A stretch of DNA of 64,000 bases, from NCBI GenBank assembly GCA_018401935.1, contig JAGYJQ010000007.1, positions 1 through 64,000 on the forward strand, in the 5' to 3' direction. Below, piece after piece: positions 9,518-19,139 of the stretch (positions are counted from its first letter, which is position 1; each line of letters starts with the position of its first letter). Both the position numbers and the translations under genes were made by a program. The notes below the pieces were generated by a model. That model saw only the letters and a list, made by a program, of their open reading frames with translations, ran no database searches and was not told the DNA's origin. Origin of the DNA: Balneolaceae bacterium. Lineage in GTDB: Bacteria > Bacteroidota > Rhodothermia > Balneolales > Balneolaceae.

Positions 9518-9529
9518 CCGGGATTTCTT

Positions 9530-9611
9530 AGCCTAGGCTACGACTCGAGCACAATAATCAAGGCCTACTTAGCCTAGGCTACGATTCGAGCACAATAATC
9601 AAGGCCTACTT
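9530..9611. repeat. tandem duplication of a 41-bp unit
   Basis: Two 41-bp copies (9530-9570 and 9571-9611) differ at one base. Each begins with the perfect 10-bp palindrome AGCCTAGGCT. A decayed start of a third copy (AGCCTAAGGCTACG) continues into the last codons of the ZIP transporter gene, so the array straddles a gene end. It sits between two converging genes. Confidence 0.9.
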
Positions 9612-10437
9612 AGCCTAAGGCTACGTCCAGCACCATCATCACGCTAAATCCAATCATAGTGCCTAAGGTTGCAATGTCGGTATTTCCGTGCAGTTGACTT
9701 TCTGGAATGAGCTCTTCAACTACCACATAGATCATAGCACCTGCAGCAAAAGCTAGTGCATAGGGCAGGACAGGTTGGACAAGAATAACCGCAGCGGCCC
9801 CGATGACGGCCGACACTGGTTCTACTATGCCTGATAGCTGTCCGTACCAAAAACTTTTACCAGGTTCCATCCCGTCTCTCCTAAGAGGCAGAGAAACGGC
9901 CACTCCTTCCGGGAAGTTTTGAATTCCAATTCCTAGCGCTAGTGCCACAGCAGGAGCAAGGGCAGCCGACATACCTAAATCAACGGATTGAATAGCCGCT
10001 CCAAAAAGAACTCCAATGGCCAAACCTTCTGGGATGTTATGAAGGGTAATGGCTAAAACCAGGAGGGTGGAACGCCTCCAGTTTGTAGGAATACCCTCTG
10101 CTTCGTCTTTTGGAAGACCAATATGCAAATGGGGAAGATAATGATCGCACACCCGCAAAAATAACCCACCAACTAAAAAACCAATTACTGCGGGTACCCA
10201 ACCAATTTGACCTCGTGCCTCGGCCATGTCTATGGCAGGCAAAATGAGCGACCATATACTTGCGGCGATCATGACGCCCGCCGCGAATCCCATCATACTG
10301 TCAAGCAATTTAAAACTTACTTGTTTCGTGAAAAAAACTAAGGATGCTCCTAAAGCGGTCATACCCCATGTGAATAAACCAGCAATGAACGCTTGAGCGA
10401 CAGGGTGTAGTGCAAGAAACCAATCTGGTAGTATCAT
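9610..10437 (-). CDS. ZIP family divalent metal transporter
   Basis: 275 residues and about eight membrane helices. The two metal-path signatures are intact: [14 protein letters not shown] in helix 4 and [16 protein letters not shown] in helix 5. ZIP proteins import Zn2+ and other divalent cations across the inner membrane (ZupT-like). Its last codons contain a decayed copy of the adjoining 41-bp repeat. It is on the same strand as the two exported repeat proteins upstream, one of which has a His-rich segment, but a 262-base gap makes operon membership uncertain. No Zur-like operator was recognised in that gap. Confidence 0.9.
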   Translation of the reverse strand: MILPDWFLALHPVAQAFIAGLFTWGMTALGASLVFFTKQVSFKLLDSMMGFAAGVMIAASIWSLILPAIDMAEARGQIGWVPAVIGFLVGGLFLRVCDHYLPHLHIGLPKDEAEGIPTNWRRSTLLVLAITLHNIPEGLAIGVLFGAAIQSVDLGMSAALAPAVALALGIGIQNFPEGVAVSLPLRRDGMEPGKSFWYGQLSGIVEPVSAVIGAAAVILVQPVLPYALAFAAGAMIYVVVEELIPESQLHGNTDIATLGTMIGFSVMMVLDVALG

Positions 10438-10615
10438 AATGGCATACGGTTAATTAGTTTAGAGCAATCAGATTGGTAGGAGTTGTCCATACTGATTTTA
10501 CTTAGACTAGGTTAATGGACGGTTATTAGTTGTGTGCAGCTAATTAAAAATTTAGCCTTGACTAAATATATGCACAATTCATCGAACTATCCAAACAAAA
10601 GACACCTAATTCACT

Positions 10616-10638
10616 GATTTTTTGCTTGAAAAAAAATC
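10616..10638. other. AT-rich hairpin in the 10438-10699 intergenic region
   Basis: GATTTTTT and AAAAAATC form an eight-base stem around GCTTGAA, between the propeller protein gene and the ZIP gene. It has a T or A run on either strand but almost no GC, so it is at best a weak terminator. Nothing else was recognised in 10438-10699. Confidence 0.3.
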
Positions 10639-10699
10639 AAGATAAACCCATTAGATGCTAAGGGAAAAGCTCATGAGGCCCATCCAGTAATGAGTCGAA

Positions 10700-12010
10700 C
10701 TATTCGATAAGGGTAAAAAAACTAATTCCCCCGGCTTGCTTTCCAGTTTCAACAACCGCAACTCGTTCAAGTGTTTCCAATGAAATCACGTCAACCGAGC
10801 CAGCTTCACCGCCTATTCCCTCTACCGAGATAAAGGCATATTTACTGTCAGAACTAATGGCTACTCCGTGTGAAACTCGCCGGGAATTAGCTATTTGAGC
10901 TAGTTCCTCTCCAGTAGAAAGATCAACAACACTCGTGGCTGCGGCGCCTTTTAACGAGCTTACTAGCCATTTTCCGTTGGTACTAACTTCGAGGTTATAA
11001 GGAGCTTTTCCTGTAGGAATTCTGCGGGTTATGGCCCATTTTTTCACATCTATTTCTATGAGTTCATCAGAACCATTCCCCGCGACGTATACGAATGCAT
11101 CATTGGGGTGTGGATCAGCCCATGTGGGTTTAATCTGTGATGCAGCATCATGCATATGTGCCTTGTGTTCTATGTGCTCGAGCGCATCAACATCGCTATC
11201 ATGGCCGGTTTTCGTACTGCTGGAGTGGGAATGTTGTTCTGATGAAGCGCTTTGGTTGTTCATTTCCTTCATCCAACCCATCCGGCTCCCAGAACTCTGA
11301 TCCATGTTAAGGAGTTCTTTTAAGTCTTCCACACCGGTTTCCTCAGTGGTTGTTTCTGTAACCTGATTAGGTGCTAGTGCTAGTCTTCTTGCTATCTTAA
11401 AGCCATAGGTATCCACTTCTAAAAGCTCATCACTCATCATCGAAACGTGATAAGTTTTTCTACCAGTTGAATTCATTCGAGTTCCGTGAGGCATAATTCC
11501 CGTTGGCAGCTCGGCTACTAAGTCCATGGTTTCTGGATCTACAATCATCATGGTACTTGGTTCCATTTCCCCATGTAAATTGAAATTCACCACATATAAA
11601 AGACCGGTAAACTCCGAAATCTCCATACTTGCTGGGAATAAACCAAGATCGACTGTACCCATTAATTCATGGGTTTCCGTGCTGTATTTAGCCAAATAAC
11701 CATAGGGATTACCGTGAGCAATAGTAACAAACCAATGTTTCTTGTCTGGTGATAGGGTGAGACCATGAGGGCCTTCTGTTTCGGTTGGAAGTTTACCCAC
11801 GTTAATGGTTGCATCAACCCATCCTTGGTTTGTGTTAGCGTCGAAGCTCACTCGTTGGACAACATCGTCCGATTCAGCGGCTACATATACCTGATAGACT
11901 TGTGCGTTTAGACTCAAGGAAAATGGAACAAGTAGTAGTGCAGAATGCATTAAAAGGCCCATAATCGCAGGAAAAAGCATGCTTAATGGAATAGATTGAT
12001 TAGTATTCAT
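10700..12010 (-). CDS. exported YVTN/YncE-like beta-propeller protein with His-rich insert
   Basis: 436 residues. An N-terminal hydrophobic segment ends near LNAQ (export signal). Propeller-type blades recur (YVAAESDDVVQRVSF, LLYVVNFN, FVYVAGNGSDELIEID, WLVSSLKGAAATSVVDL, YAFISVEG). Between blades, at about residues 240-290, is a low-complexity insert rich in His, Asp and Glu (QHSHSSS, GHDSD, EHIEHKAHMHD) that could bind metal ions. Such propellers are scaffolds without a fixed catalytic signature. It lies 55 bases after the LVIVD protein gene, so they are probably co-transcribed. The link to the ZIP transporter downstream is inference. Confidence 0.7.
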   Translation of the reverse strand: MNTNQSIPLSMLFPAIMGLLMHSALLLVPFSLSLNAQVYQVYVAAESDDVVQRVSFDANTNQGWVDATINVGKLPTETEGPHGLTLSPDKKHWFVTIAHGNPYGYLAKYSTETHELMGTVDLGLFPASMEISEFTGLLYVVNFNLHGEMEPSTMMIVDPETMDLVAELPTGIMPHGTRMNSTGRKTYHVSMMSDELLEVDTYGFKIARRLALAPNQVTETTTEETGVEDLKELLNMDQSSGSRMGWMKEMNNQSASSEQHSHSSSTKTGHDSDVDALEHIEHKAHMHDAASQIKPTWADPHPNDAFVYVAGNGSDELIEIDVKKWAITRRIPTGKAPYNLEVSTNGKWLVSSLKGAAATSVVDLSTGEELAQIANSRRVSHGVAISSDSKYAFISVEGIGGEAGSVDVISLETLERVAVVETGKQAGGISFFTLIE

Positions 12011-12065
12011 ATGAGTAGCGTGTTAAAATGACAGGTCTCAGTAGCTCGTTAAATACAAGAATAAG

Positions 12066-14054
12066 TTAATTTTGGACTTCTCCTAGTTTAACCGCCCAAA
12101 TTCCAGAATTCCAATCCGAAAGAAATATCAGTCCTTTGTAAGGTTGGGGTCCCCAGGTAAAGGTTGAATTTGGAATAGCTGCGTTGGGATCAGAAGGTAA
12201 AAAGAGGGCAATTTCACGGCCCTGTTCATACAAGTCTCCCATTAGATCACCAGATACATCGACCACTCGTAAACCACCATTATAGAATGCAGCGTACATG
12301 ACATCGTTTTCAATCCAATAGTTGTGAGAACCGGCCTCTGGCACCTGATAGCGGGCCACCTCATCTGGATTATCCCAACCATCAAATTCGATAAAATGAA
12401 TCCATCCCGCCGCGCGATTGGGACCCTGAGTATCTAAACCATAAGGGAAAGCTTCATCACCAGCTGCTACATAAAATTTACCGGTAGACTTGGATTTAAA
12501 GGGAAAGGCGGCATGATTCCAACCACTCGGATAGCTGTAACTCCCAAGTGGGGTGGGATTATCTGGGCTGCCACCAGCTCCAGGCATATCAGCTGAGTTG
12601 GTTGACCCCACATCAACCACCACTACTCCATCTCCCCAGTTCGAAGAATATGCGATACCGTCTTCAATCCAGACATCATGAATGGAATGTCCAGGAGTAT
12701 CGAGTTCAAATACCCCAACGGTGTAGGGATTGCGGGGGTCCTCGATATTAATGATATCGTATTTGCGGCCATTATTTACTGCATAGACATGGTTTTCATA
12801 AATAAATGTGTTGTGTACTCCCCCAGTAAGTCCATCGGTATATTCTGACAAAATTGTAGTTTCCGAGGGTTTGGTCACGTCTAGGATGATAATACCATTT
12901 TTCCGATTAGAAGCCCCTTCGCGCGTTATGACGGCAATGGTACCATCTTCAGATACCTTTACATCATTAACGGTTCGTGCATCTACCTGTACCGTATCTA
13001 TGGTGTGTATGTTACTTGGATCGGTAACATCCCACAAAAATGCTTCCCCTCGAGCTCCCCATGTCCCTGTGATGGCATAATCGCGTCCGTCAACTCCTTC
13101 CCATACCCAAAGATCAGAGGTTTTGACATCTGGCACAATTCCTTTACCTACTACTTCTAAACTTCGACGAACTTTTCTTGGTTCAACAGTAATATTCATG
13201 CTTGCTTGAATAGCACCTGAACGAGCAATTATAGCGTATTTACCCGGATGGTTAGCAACAAAGCGACCATCCTGAGCTATTTGAGCAGAGCTTCCTTGCC
13301 CTAATTGATCATCAGGATAAGCCACAAAACTGTACTGCACAGGCATATTAGCTAGGGGTTTTCCGTTAAGTTCCATCACAGATGCAGTAAAATGGAGCAC
13401 ATCTCCTGTTTTAATGGCCTCTGAGCTTGAGTTAGTGACAGCTAGACTCATGCTAGCGGCCTTATTTTCTACTACTTCCACAGGCCAACTAAATAGCTCG
13501 GTACCTGCTAGAACATTAAGCTGGGCTATACCTGCGGCGTGAAGACTCAACTGGTTGAATTCATTTACGCTGAAAATGGATTGGTTGCTACTACTGATGA
13601 TAAGATCATCTATGCTTCTAACCGCATCTAGTGAATCGCGTACCTCAAAGGCGAGATCCAGTGTAGTACCTGTGTAAAATGTATGACTTGCTTGCTCCCA
13701 ATCCACACGGGTGATGGGTGGGAAAAGAACCATTACCTCAAAATCTTGACGAATCCTATCCGTGCCAAGTGTCATAGCCGAAATGGTATGAATACCAGGT
13801 TTAATCGCCTGTAATTCTCCCTCACGGCTAACCACCAACGACCGTCGAGCCCTAGAAAAAAATACCACGGTATCGGGTAACATCTCTCCCTCTGCACTGA
13901 GCACCTCTGCTTCTAATTGGATTCGTTGATTAACCCTGAGTTCCAAAGAGGGGTTCAGTAGTCGAATTTGAGACTCTTGGGCACCTAAATAAAAAGGAGT
14001 AATAACAAGGAACAAACAGAAAATGGAAAGGACTTTAACATTCATAATTCGCAA
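12066..14054 (-). CDS. exported Ig-like/LVIVD-repeat surface protein
   Basis: 662 residues with a signal peptide (hydrophobic to about residue 25, cleavage near LGAQ). Residues 30-110 resemble a BIG2-type bacterial Ig-like domain, with further Ig-like stretches to about 295. The C-terminal half has LVIVD-type propeller repeats (FLWDVTDPSNIHTID, IIILDVTKPSETTILS, IINIEDPRNPYTVG, LRVVDVSGD). Such proteins are usually at the cell surface with unproven binding roles. It is the first gene of a minus-strand pair with the His-rich propeller protein. No enzymatic motif was seen. Confidence 0.75.
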   Translation of the reverse strand: MRIMNVKVLSIFCLFLVITPFYLGAQESQIRLLNPSLELRVNQRIQLEAEVLSAEGEMLPDTVVFFSRARRSLVVSREGELQAIKPGIHTISAMTLGTDRIRQDFEVMVLFPPITRVDWEQASHTFYTGTTLDLAFEVRDSLDAVRSIDDLIISSSNQSIFSVNEFNQLSLHAAGIAQLNVLAGTELFSWPVEVVENKAASMSLAVTNSSSEAIKTGDVLHFTASVMELNGKPLANMPVQYSFVAYPDDQLGQGSSAQIAQDGRFVANHPGKYAIIARSGAIQASMNITVEPRKVRRSLEVVGKGIVPDVKTSDLWVWEGVDGRDYAITGTWGARGEAFLWDVTDPSNIHTIDTVQVDARTVNDVKVSEDGTIAVITREGASNRKNGIIILDVTKPSETTILSEYTDGLTGGVHNTFIYENHVYAVNNGRKYDIINIEDPRNPYTVGVFELDTPGHSIHDVWIEDGIAYSSNWGDGVVVVDVGSTNSADMPGAGGSPDNPTPLGSYSYPSGWNHAAFPFKSKSTGKFYVAAGDEAFPYGLDTQGPNRAAGWIHFIEFDGWDNPDEVARYQVPEAGSHNYWIENDVMYAAFYNGGLRVVDVSGDLMGDLYEQGREIALFLPSDPNAAIPNSTFTWGPQPYKGLIFLSDWNSGIWAVKLGEVQN

Positions 14055-14338
14055 AATTTTAAGGCTTAAAAAAAATATTTTTCCAACAAGGATAGCTCTC
14101 GGTTAGCTCTTAATCGTGTAAGTGTTGTTCAGATAAAAGGATAGGTGAACATTATTACTGCGACAGACAATATATAAAAGGGTAGCTATTTATCAGAAAA
14201 AAAAAGCAGAAATTCGTAATTTCTATTCCATTCTAAGGTCTGATATCTTAGTTAGTTAGTCTAGCAGACGAACGCGCGTTTTTGGGTTTATTTGAGCCGC
14301 GTATTACCCCCATTAATATCTTATTTAAGCACCTAATA

Positions 14339-17218
14339 ATGAGTATATCTTTTCAAAAATTACCTTTTGCCTATCGACATCATGGAATGAGTGCGGCCGA
14401 TCATCAACACATGCTGGAGACGATCAATGCTAAAGACCTAGAGCAGTTGATTGCAGAAACAATTCCTGATGGTATTCGGCTAAAAAGTGATTTAGCTATC
14501 CCCACCGCACTTACAGAGGAAGAATTTTTGGCTGAATTCCGTAAGATTGCTCAAAAAAATAAAGTTTATACCTCATACATAGGACAGGGGTATTACGATA
14601 CCTTTTTGCCAGCGGTTATTCAAAGAAACATTTTAGAAAACCCTGCTTGGTACACCGCTTACACTCCATATCAGGCAGAAATTGCACAAGGCCGGATGGA
14701 AGCGCTCATCAACTTTCAAACAATGGTCAGCGATCTTACAGGAATGGAATTAGCCAACGCCTCGTTACTCGATGAAGCTACCGCAGCGGCTGAAGCCATG
14801 ACCATGTTGCATGGACAGCGAAAAGGAAGTAAGAAAAAAACGGGTAACACTTTTTATGTGAGTGATAAAGTGTATCCTCAAACTCTTGATGTGCTCTATA
14901 CCAGGTCAGCACCATTGGGCATTCGGGTAGAAGTGGGCGAATTGGCGAAATTGGATGTGACACGGGACGATGTATTTGGAATCCTATTCCAATATCCAGA
15001 AGCCGATGGACAGGTGGTAAATTACGAGGCACTTGTTCAGGCTTGTAATGAACATCAGGTATTTGTGTTAGCCGCCGCAGATTTGTTGAGTTTAACCCTG
15101 TTAACTCCGCCAGGTGAGATGGGGGCCGACGTAGTAGTTGGGACTACGCAGCGTTTTGGTGTTCCGATGGGCTATGGGGGCCCACATGCGGCCTATTTTG
15201 CTACAAAAGAGGCCTTTAAACGGCAAATTCCAGGCAGAATCATTGGTATAACACAAGATAAAGAAGGCCGACCAGCTTACCGTATGGCCCTTCAAACCAG
15301 AGAACAGCATATCCGGCGTGAGAAAGCAACCTCGAATATTTGTACGGCACAAGTGTTACTGGCCGTTATTGCAGGAATGTATGGAGTATATCATGGTCCA
15401 GATGGGCTTAAAGATATTGCAGCTCGTATTCATGGTTTTACTGCACTCACTAAAAAGCTGCTCGAATCCTTAGGTGTAGAAGTTCAAACAACGCAGTATT
15501 TTGACACCATAAGTTTTCACATGGATCGTAGCCATTTAGAACCTATTGCTACAAAACTAGAGGTAAATTTCTACTATCCTACCGATGATACGGTAAGTTT
15601 AAGTTGGGATGAAGCAAAGGACCTTGATGACCTCAAGCTTCTACAGCAAATCTTCGAAGAAGTCACAGGAAAGCAGTCCGACCTGGACTTCTCTGTGGAA
15701 ATGGATAAACTCGATATGCAGTTGCCTTCTAGCATTCTTAGGGATACAGAATTTATGAGTCATGAGGTATTTCATGCATACCGAACAGAACATGAAATGC
15801 TTCGTTATATGAAGCGTTTAGAATCAAAAGATCTTTCTTTGGTTCACTCCATGATTTCCCTAGGTTCTTGCACGATGAAGCTAAATGCAACCAGCGAAAT
15901 GATTCCTCTAAGTTGGCCAGAGTTTGCGCACATTCATCCATTTGCACCACTCGAGCAAGCCCAGGGCTATGCTCAGATGTTTAAAGAATTAGAGGCATGG
16001 CTCGCAGATATTACTGGATTTGATGCGATATCATTCCAACCGAATTCGGGTGCTCAAGGGGAATATGCGGGGTTAATGACCATACGAGCTTATCATGAGC
16101 ATAGGGGAGACTCTCATCGTAATGTGGCTTTAATCCCAGCTTCTGCTCATGGAACCAACCCAGCCAGTGCTGTGATGGCAGGTATGGAAGTGGTTGTAGT
16201 AGAAACCGATAAGCATGGGAATATTTCCTCTGACGATTTGGAAGAAAAAATCGAACGCTATTCCGAACGTTTAGCGGCCCTTATGATTACTTATCCATCT
16301 ACTCATGGAGTATTTGAGCACAAGGTCAAAGATTTTTGTGCTTTAATTCATCAGCATGGAGGGCAAGTTTACATGGATGGAGCCAACATGAATGCTCAGG
16401 TAGGACTTACAAGTCCGGGCCTAATTGGAGCGGATGTATGCCACTTAAATCTTCACAAAACATTTTGTATTCCTCATGGTGGAGGTGGTCCTGGCATGGG
16501 TCCAATAGGGGTTGCTAAGCATTTAACCCCTTTCCTTTCCACTCATTCTCAGGTACCCACTGGCGGTGAATTTGGGGCGTCTCCTGTATCCGCAGCACCC
16601 TTTGGAAGTGCAAGTATACTGACTATATCATATGCTTACATTCGTATGATGGGTGGAGATGGGCTTACCGAAGCTACCCGACGAGCCATTCTAAATGCTA
16701 ATTATATTAAGGAACGCCTCGAAACCCACTACACTATACTTTATACGGGTCTTAGTGGTCGATCTGCCCATGAATTCATCATCGATTTACGACCCTTCAA
16801 GCAAAGTGCTGGAATTGAAGCGACCGATTTAGCAAAGAGATTAATGGATTATGGGTACCACGCTCCGACAATGAGTTTTCCGGTGCCTGGTACGCTTATG
16901 ATTGAGCCCACCGAAAGCGAAAGCTTGGCTGAATTAGATCGTTTCTGCGAAGCTATGATTGCCATCCGAGCAGAAATTGACACTATTGAACAAGGCACGT
17001 GGCCCGTCGAAGATAACCCCTTGAAAAATGCCCCACATACTATGCGGGTACTAACTCAAGAAAAATGGGAAAAGCCATATAGCCGGGAACAAGCCGTTTT
17101 TCCGATTGCCGAATTACGATGGAATAAATTCTGGCCTTCCGTTTCTCGGGTCGATGATGCCTATGGAGATAGAAATTTAGTGTGTTCTTGTCTGCCTATA
17201 GAGGCGTACACTAGCTAA
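14339..17218 (+). CDS. gcvP: glycine dehydrogenase (decarboxylating), P-protein
   Basis: Full-length fused P-protein of 959 residues (E. coli 957). It decarboxylates glycine with PLP and passes the aminomethyl group to lipoylated GcvH, in the cytoplasm. The PLP Lys is Lys707 in [18 protein letters not shown]. The N-terminal PFAYRHHG matches the family's RHxG start, which favours the ATG at 14339 over a TTG at 14282. It is not next to gcvT or gcvH here. No glycine riboswitch was recognised in the 284-base leader. The stop overlaps the stop of the converging HAD gene by eight bases. Confidence 0.97.
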   Translation: MSISFQKLPFAYRHHGMSAADHQHMLETINAKDLEQLIAETIPDGIRLKSDLAIPTALTEEEFLAEFRKIAQKNKVYTSYIGQGYYDTFLPAVIQRNILENPAWYTAYTPYQAEIAQGRMEALINFQTMVSDLTGMELANASLLDEATAAAEAMTMLHGQRKGSKKKTGNTFYVSDKVYPQTLDVLYTRSAPLGIRVEVGELAKLDVTRDDVFGILFQYPEADGQVVNYEALVQACNEHQVFVLAAADLLSLTLLTPPGEMGADVVVGTTQRFGVPMGYGGPHAAYFATKEAFKRQIPGRIIGITQDKEGRPAYRMALQTREQHIRREKATSNICTAQVLLAVIAGMYGVYHGPDGLKDIAARIHGFTALTKKLLESLGVEVQTTQYFDTISFHMDRSHLEPIATKLEVNFYYPTDDTVSLSWDEAKDLDDLKLLQQIFEEVTGKQSDLDFSVEMDKLDMQLPSSILRDTEFMSHEVFHAYRTEHEMLRYMKRLESKDLSLVHSMISLGSCTMKLNATSEMIPLSWPEFAHIHPFAPLEQAQGYAQMFKELEAWLADITGFDAISFQPNSGAQGEYAGLMTIRAYHEHRGDSHRNVALIPASAHGTNPASAVMAGMEVVVVETDKHGNISSDDLEEKIERYSERLAALMITYPSTHGVFEHKVKDFCALIHQHGGQVYMDGANMNAQVGLTSPGLIGADVCHLNLHKTFCIPHGGGGPGMGPIGVAKHLTPFLSTHSQVPTGGEFGASPVSAAPFGSASILTISYAYIRMMGGDGLTEATRRAILNANYIKERLETHYTILYTGLSGRSAHEFIIDLRPFKQSAGIEATDLAKRLMDYGYHAPTMSFPVPGTLMIEPTESESLAELDRFCEAMIAIRAEIDTIEQGTWPVEDNPLKNAPHTMRVLTQEKWEKPYSREQAVFPIAELRWNKFWPSVSRVDDAYGDRNLVCSCLPIEAYTS

Positions 17219-18059
17219 GTATATCTTCACATATAAAATCGGGGATAATACCGGTAGCCGATATTTCGCGTTCTACGTGTTCCGCTCTGGAGTTGCCCGA
17301 AAGTACTAACATAGTGCCTACACCAAAGCGGTTTCCACCCAGTATATCGGTTTCCAAAGTATCGCCAACCATAAGTATGTCACTTTTTCCTAGAGGTCCA
17401 ATTTCCTGAACCAAACTTTCATAGGCATACATAAACATCTGTGAATCAGGTTTGCCAAAGTGTATGAATTTTTTCCCCAGCATGCTTTCGACCAGTTTAG
17501 CTATACCCCCTGTGGCTACGGCTATGTCATGTTTAGCCACTGGGTAATATTTATCTGAATTGGCTAATATCACCGGCATGGTTTTCTTACGAAGCAAATT
17601 GACTGTTTTGTTGATATCGGTATTCCAGTCAAAGCCTTCATCGTCCAGAAATACAAAAGCGGCAATATCATCGATATCATTTAGATCTACATCTCCAGCT
17701 GCCACATGTTGTAAACCTGATTGGAGAATGTATTCAGCCGAATTTTGAGTACCTAAATAAGCAATTCGACCGGAGGTAATTTTTTGCTCTAAAAACTGCC
17801 TAGCCATCATCCCGGAAGTAATTATTTCATGTAATTCAATGTCATGTAATCCCAAGCGCTGCAGGCTTTCCAATTGTTGCTCCTGACTGCGTGAAGCATC
17901 GTTGGTAAGGAGACGAAAAGTCTTCCCTTTTTGTTTTAGTGTTCGGATGCTTTCTTGGACTCCATCAATAAGGCCTTTATGATTTTTTACGACGCCATAG
18001 GAATCGAGCATAACAACTTTGTAATCTTCGATGACTCGTGAAAAACTGGAATAATTCAT
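17211..18059 (-). CDS. HAD-IIA superfamily (NagD-like) phosphatase
   Basis: 282 residues. HAD motif I reads MLDSYGVV: the nucleophile Asp is present but the usual second Asp is Tyr, as in the subfamily where this place reads DVWGV. Motif II is LLTNDAS, motif III the Lys of HFGKPD, and motif IV GDTLETD. NagD-like enzymes dephosphorylate small phospho-metabolites in the cytoplasm. It is the last gene of an apparent operon with the APH-like kinase (39 bases upstream) and the GS-like ligase, so a substrate shared with them is likely but unknown. The start at 18059 gives MNYSSFSRV. Confidence 0.8.
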   Translation of the reverse strand: MNYSSFSRVIEDYKVVMLDSYGVVKNHKGLIDGVQESIRTLKQKGKTFRLLTNDASRSQEQQLESLQRLGLHDIELHEIITSGMMARQFLEQKITSGRIAYLGTQNSAEYILQSGLQHVAAGDVDLNDIDDIAAFVFLDDEGFDWNTDINKTVNLLRKKTMPVILANSDKYYPVAKHDIAVATGGIAKLVESMLGKKFIHFGKPDSQMFMYAYESLVQEIGPLGKSDILMVGDTLETDILGGNRFGVGTMLVLSGNSRAEHVEREISATGIIPDFICEDILS

Positions 18060-18098
18060 AGAAAGTGAGTGTTTGTTTCGAGTGAGTGAGAAAATAGG

Positions 18099-19139
18099 CT
18101 AGCTTAGGATATCCAATAAGCTGGAAGGGTCGAACCGATCATCTAAGCCAGGTAAATGAGTTTCAAAGGTTTCTTTTTGTAGGGTATTAGCAAAAAGTTC
18201 GTGGAAAAAGAATCGACCGTACTTTACTACATAGGTTAACAGGAAAAACCGATACGCTTCTTTTAGAAATAAAATTTCGCGTTCATTAAGCGGGTTCACC
18301 CTGTGATAGGAGCGTAAAAATAAGTTGAATCGCTCGTGCATTAAAATGTCTACGTTATAGGTAAACATGGTGCGGTCACCAATATCGGAAACCACACGCG
18401 CAAAAAAGTAAAAATCCAACATACGGCTACTGACGCGGAACCAATCATAATCCCACCTTGAGTACAATCTCAAACCCTTAGTAACCGAAAAATTACCAAT
18501 ATTCCAGTCCACAAATACAGGAATGCGAACCAAGCTATCTGCATTTAAACTATGGAAATTGTCTTTGAACTTTTGAGCATGTTCCCGAATTAGGTCTCGA
18601 TACATAAAATGTTCAAAACGCCCTTCATCGGTATCTAAGTGAACAAGTAAATCATCAATATCCACCATCAGTGTTTTTGATGATGGGGGGAGGGTGTGTC
18701 GGACTTTTTCGCAAGCAGCATGGAAATGTCCCATTTGATTGCCAAACTTAACAATGTGTTCCTCATCCAAACGCTTAGGAAGTCGATGGCGAGTTTTAAT
18801 AGGCCGGTAAAACACCACCCAAACATCGGCTGGTTCTTCCTTGTGCCGATATACAAATAACCCGTTACCTTTCATCAAGGACCTAGATAGCACATCCTCA
18901 AAGGGATTTGGAAGATTGTTTGACAAACTGTTTATAATACTATGGTCTTCAACAAAGTGTTCATAGCGACCAAAGTAGGATAATTTAGCGACAATGCTGG
19001 TTTTGTCGGAAAGAATCATTCGATAGACGTGATTGGTCGAAACCTTGGCTGAAATATCTTCAATGTGAAGGAGTTCACGGCTCGAGTCATAGGCATCCCA
19101 TGCACTTCGGACGATGGCATTAAAATCGATAAAACTCAT
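18099..19139 (-). CDS. aminoglycoside-phosphotransferase-like kinase
   Basis: 346 residues. The C-lobe carries the APH/choline-kinase pattern: a catalytic loop VDWNIGNF (Asp, four residues, Asn) and a metal-binding DYDW about 20 residues on. The N-lobe has the Lys of SIVAKLSY as candidate ATP-binding residue. This fold phosphorylates small hydroxylated molecules such as choline, ethanolamine, homoserine or sugars; antibiotic resistance is only one outcome and nothing here points to it. Its ATG directly follows the stop of the GS-like gene, so they are translationally coupled. Substrate unknown. Confidence 0.72.
   Translation of the reverse strand: MSFIDFNAIVRSAWDAYDSSRELLHIEDISAKVSTNHVYRMILSDKTSIVAKLSYFGRYEHFVEDHSIINSLSNNLPNPFEDVLSRSLMKGNGLFVYRHKEEPADVWVVFYRPIKTRHRLPKRLDEEHIVKFGNQMGHFHAACEKVRHTLPPSSKTLMVDIDDLLVHLDTDEGRFEHFMYRDLIREHAQKFKDNFHSLNADSLVRIPVFVDWNIGNFSVTKGLRLYSRWDYDWFRVSSRMLDFYFFARVVSDIGDRTMFTYNVDILMHERFNLFLRSYHRVNPLNEREILFLKEAYRFFLLTYVVKYGRFFFHELFANTLQKETFETHLPGLDDRFDPSSLLDILS

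Noticed and set aside
14055-14338. Possible glycine riboswitch before gcvP
   Set aside because: The leader lacks recognisable aptamer core sequences; only AT-rich text and a small GAAATT/AATTTC hairpin were seen.
18099-19139. Antibiotic resistance by aminoglycoside phosphotransferase
   Set aside because: Only the fold is shared; the gene is coupled to a ligase and a HAD gene in a metabolic-looking operon.
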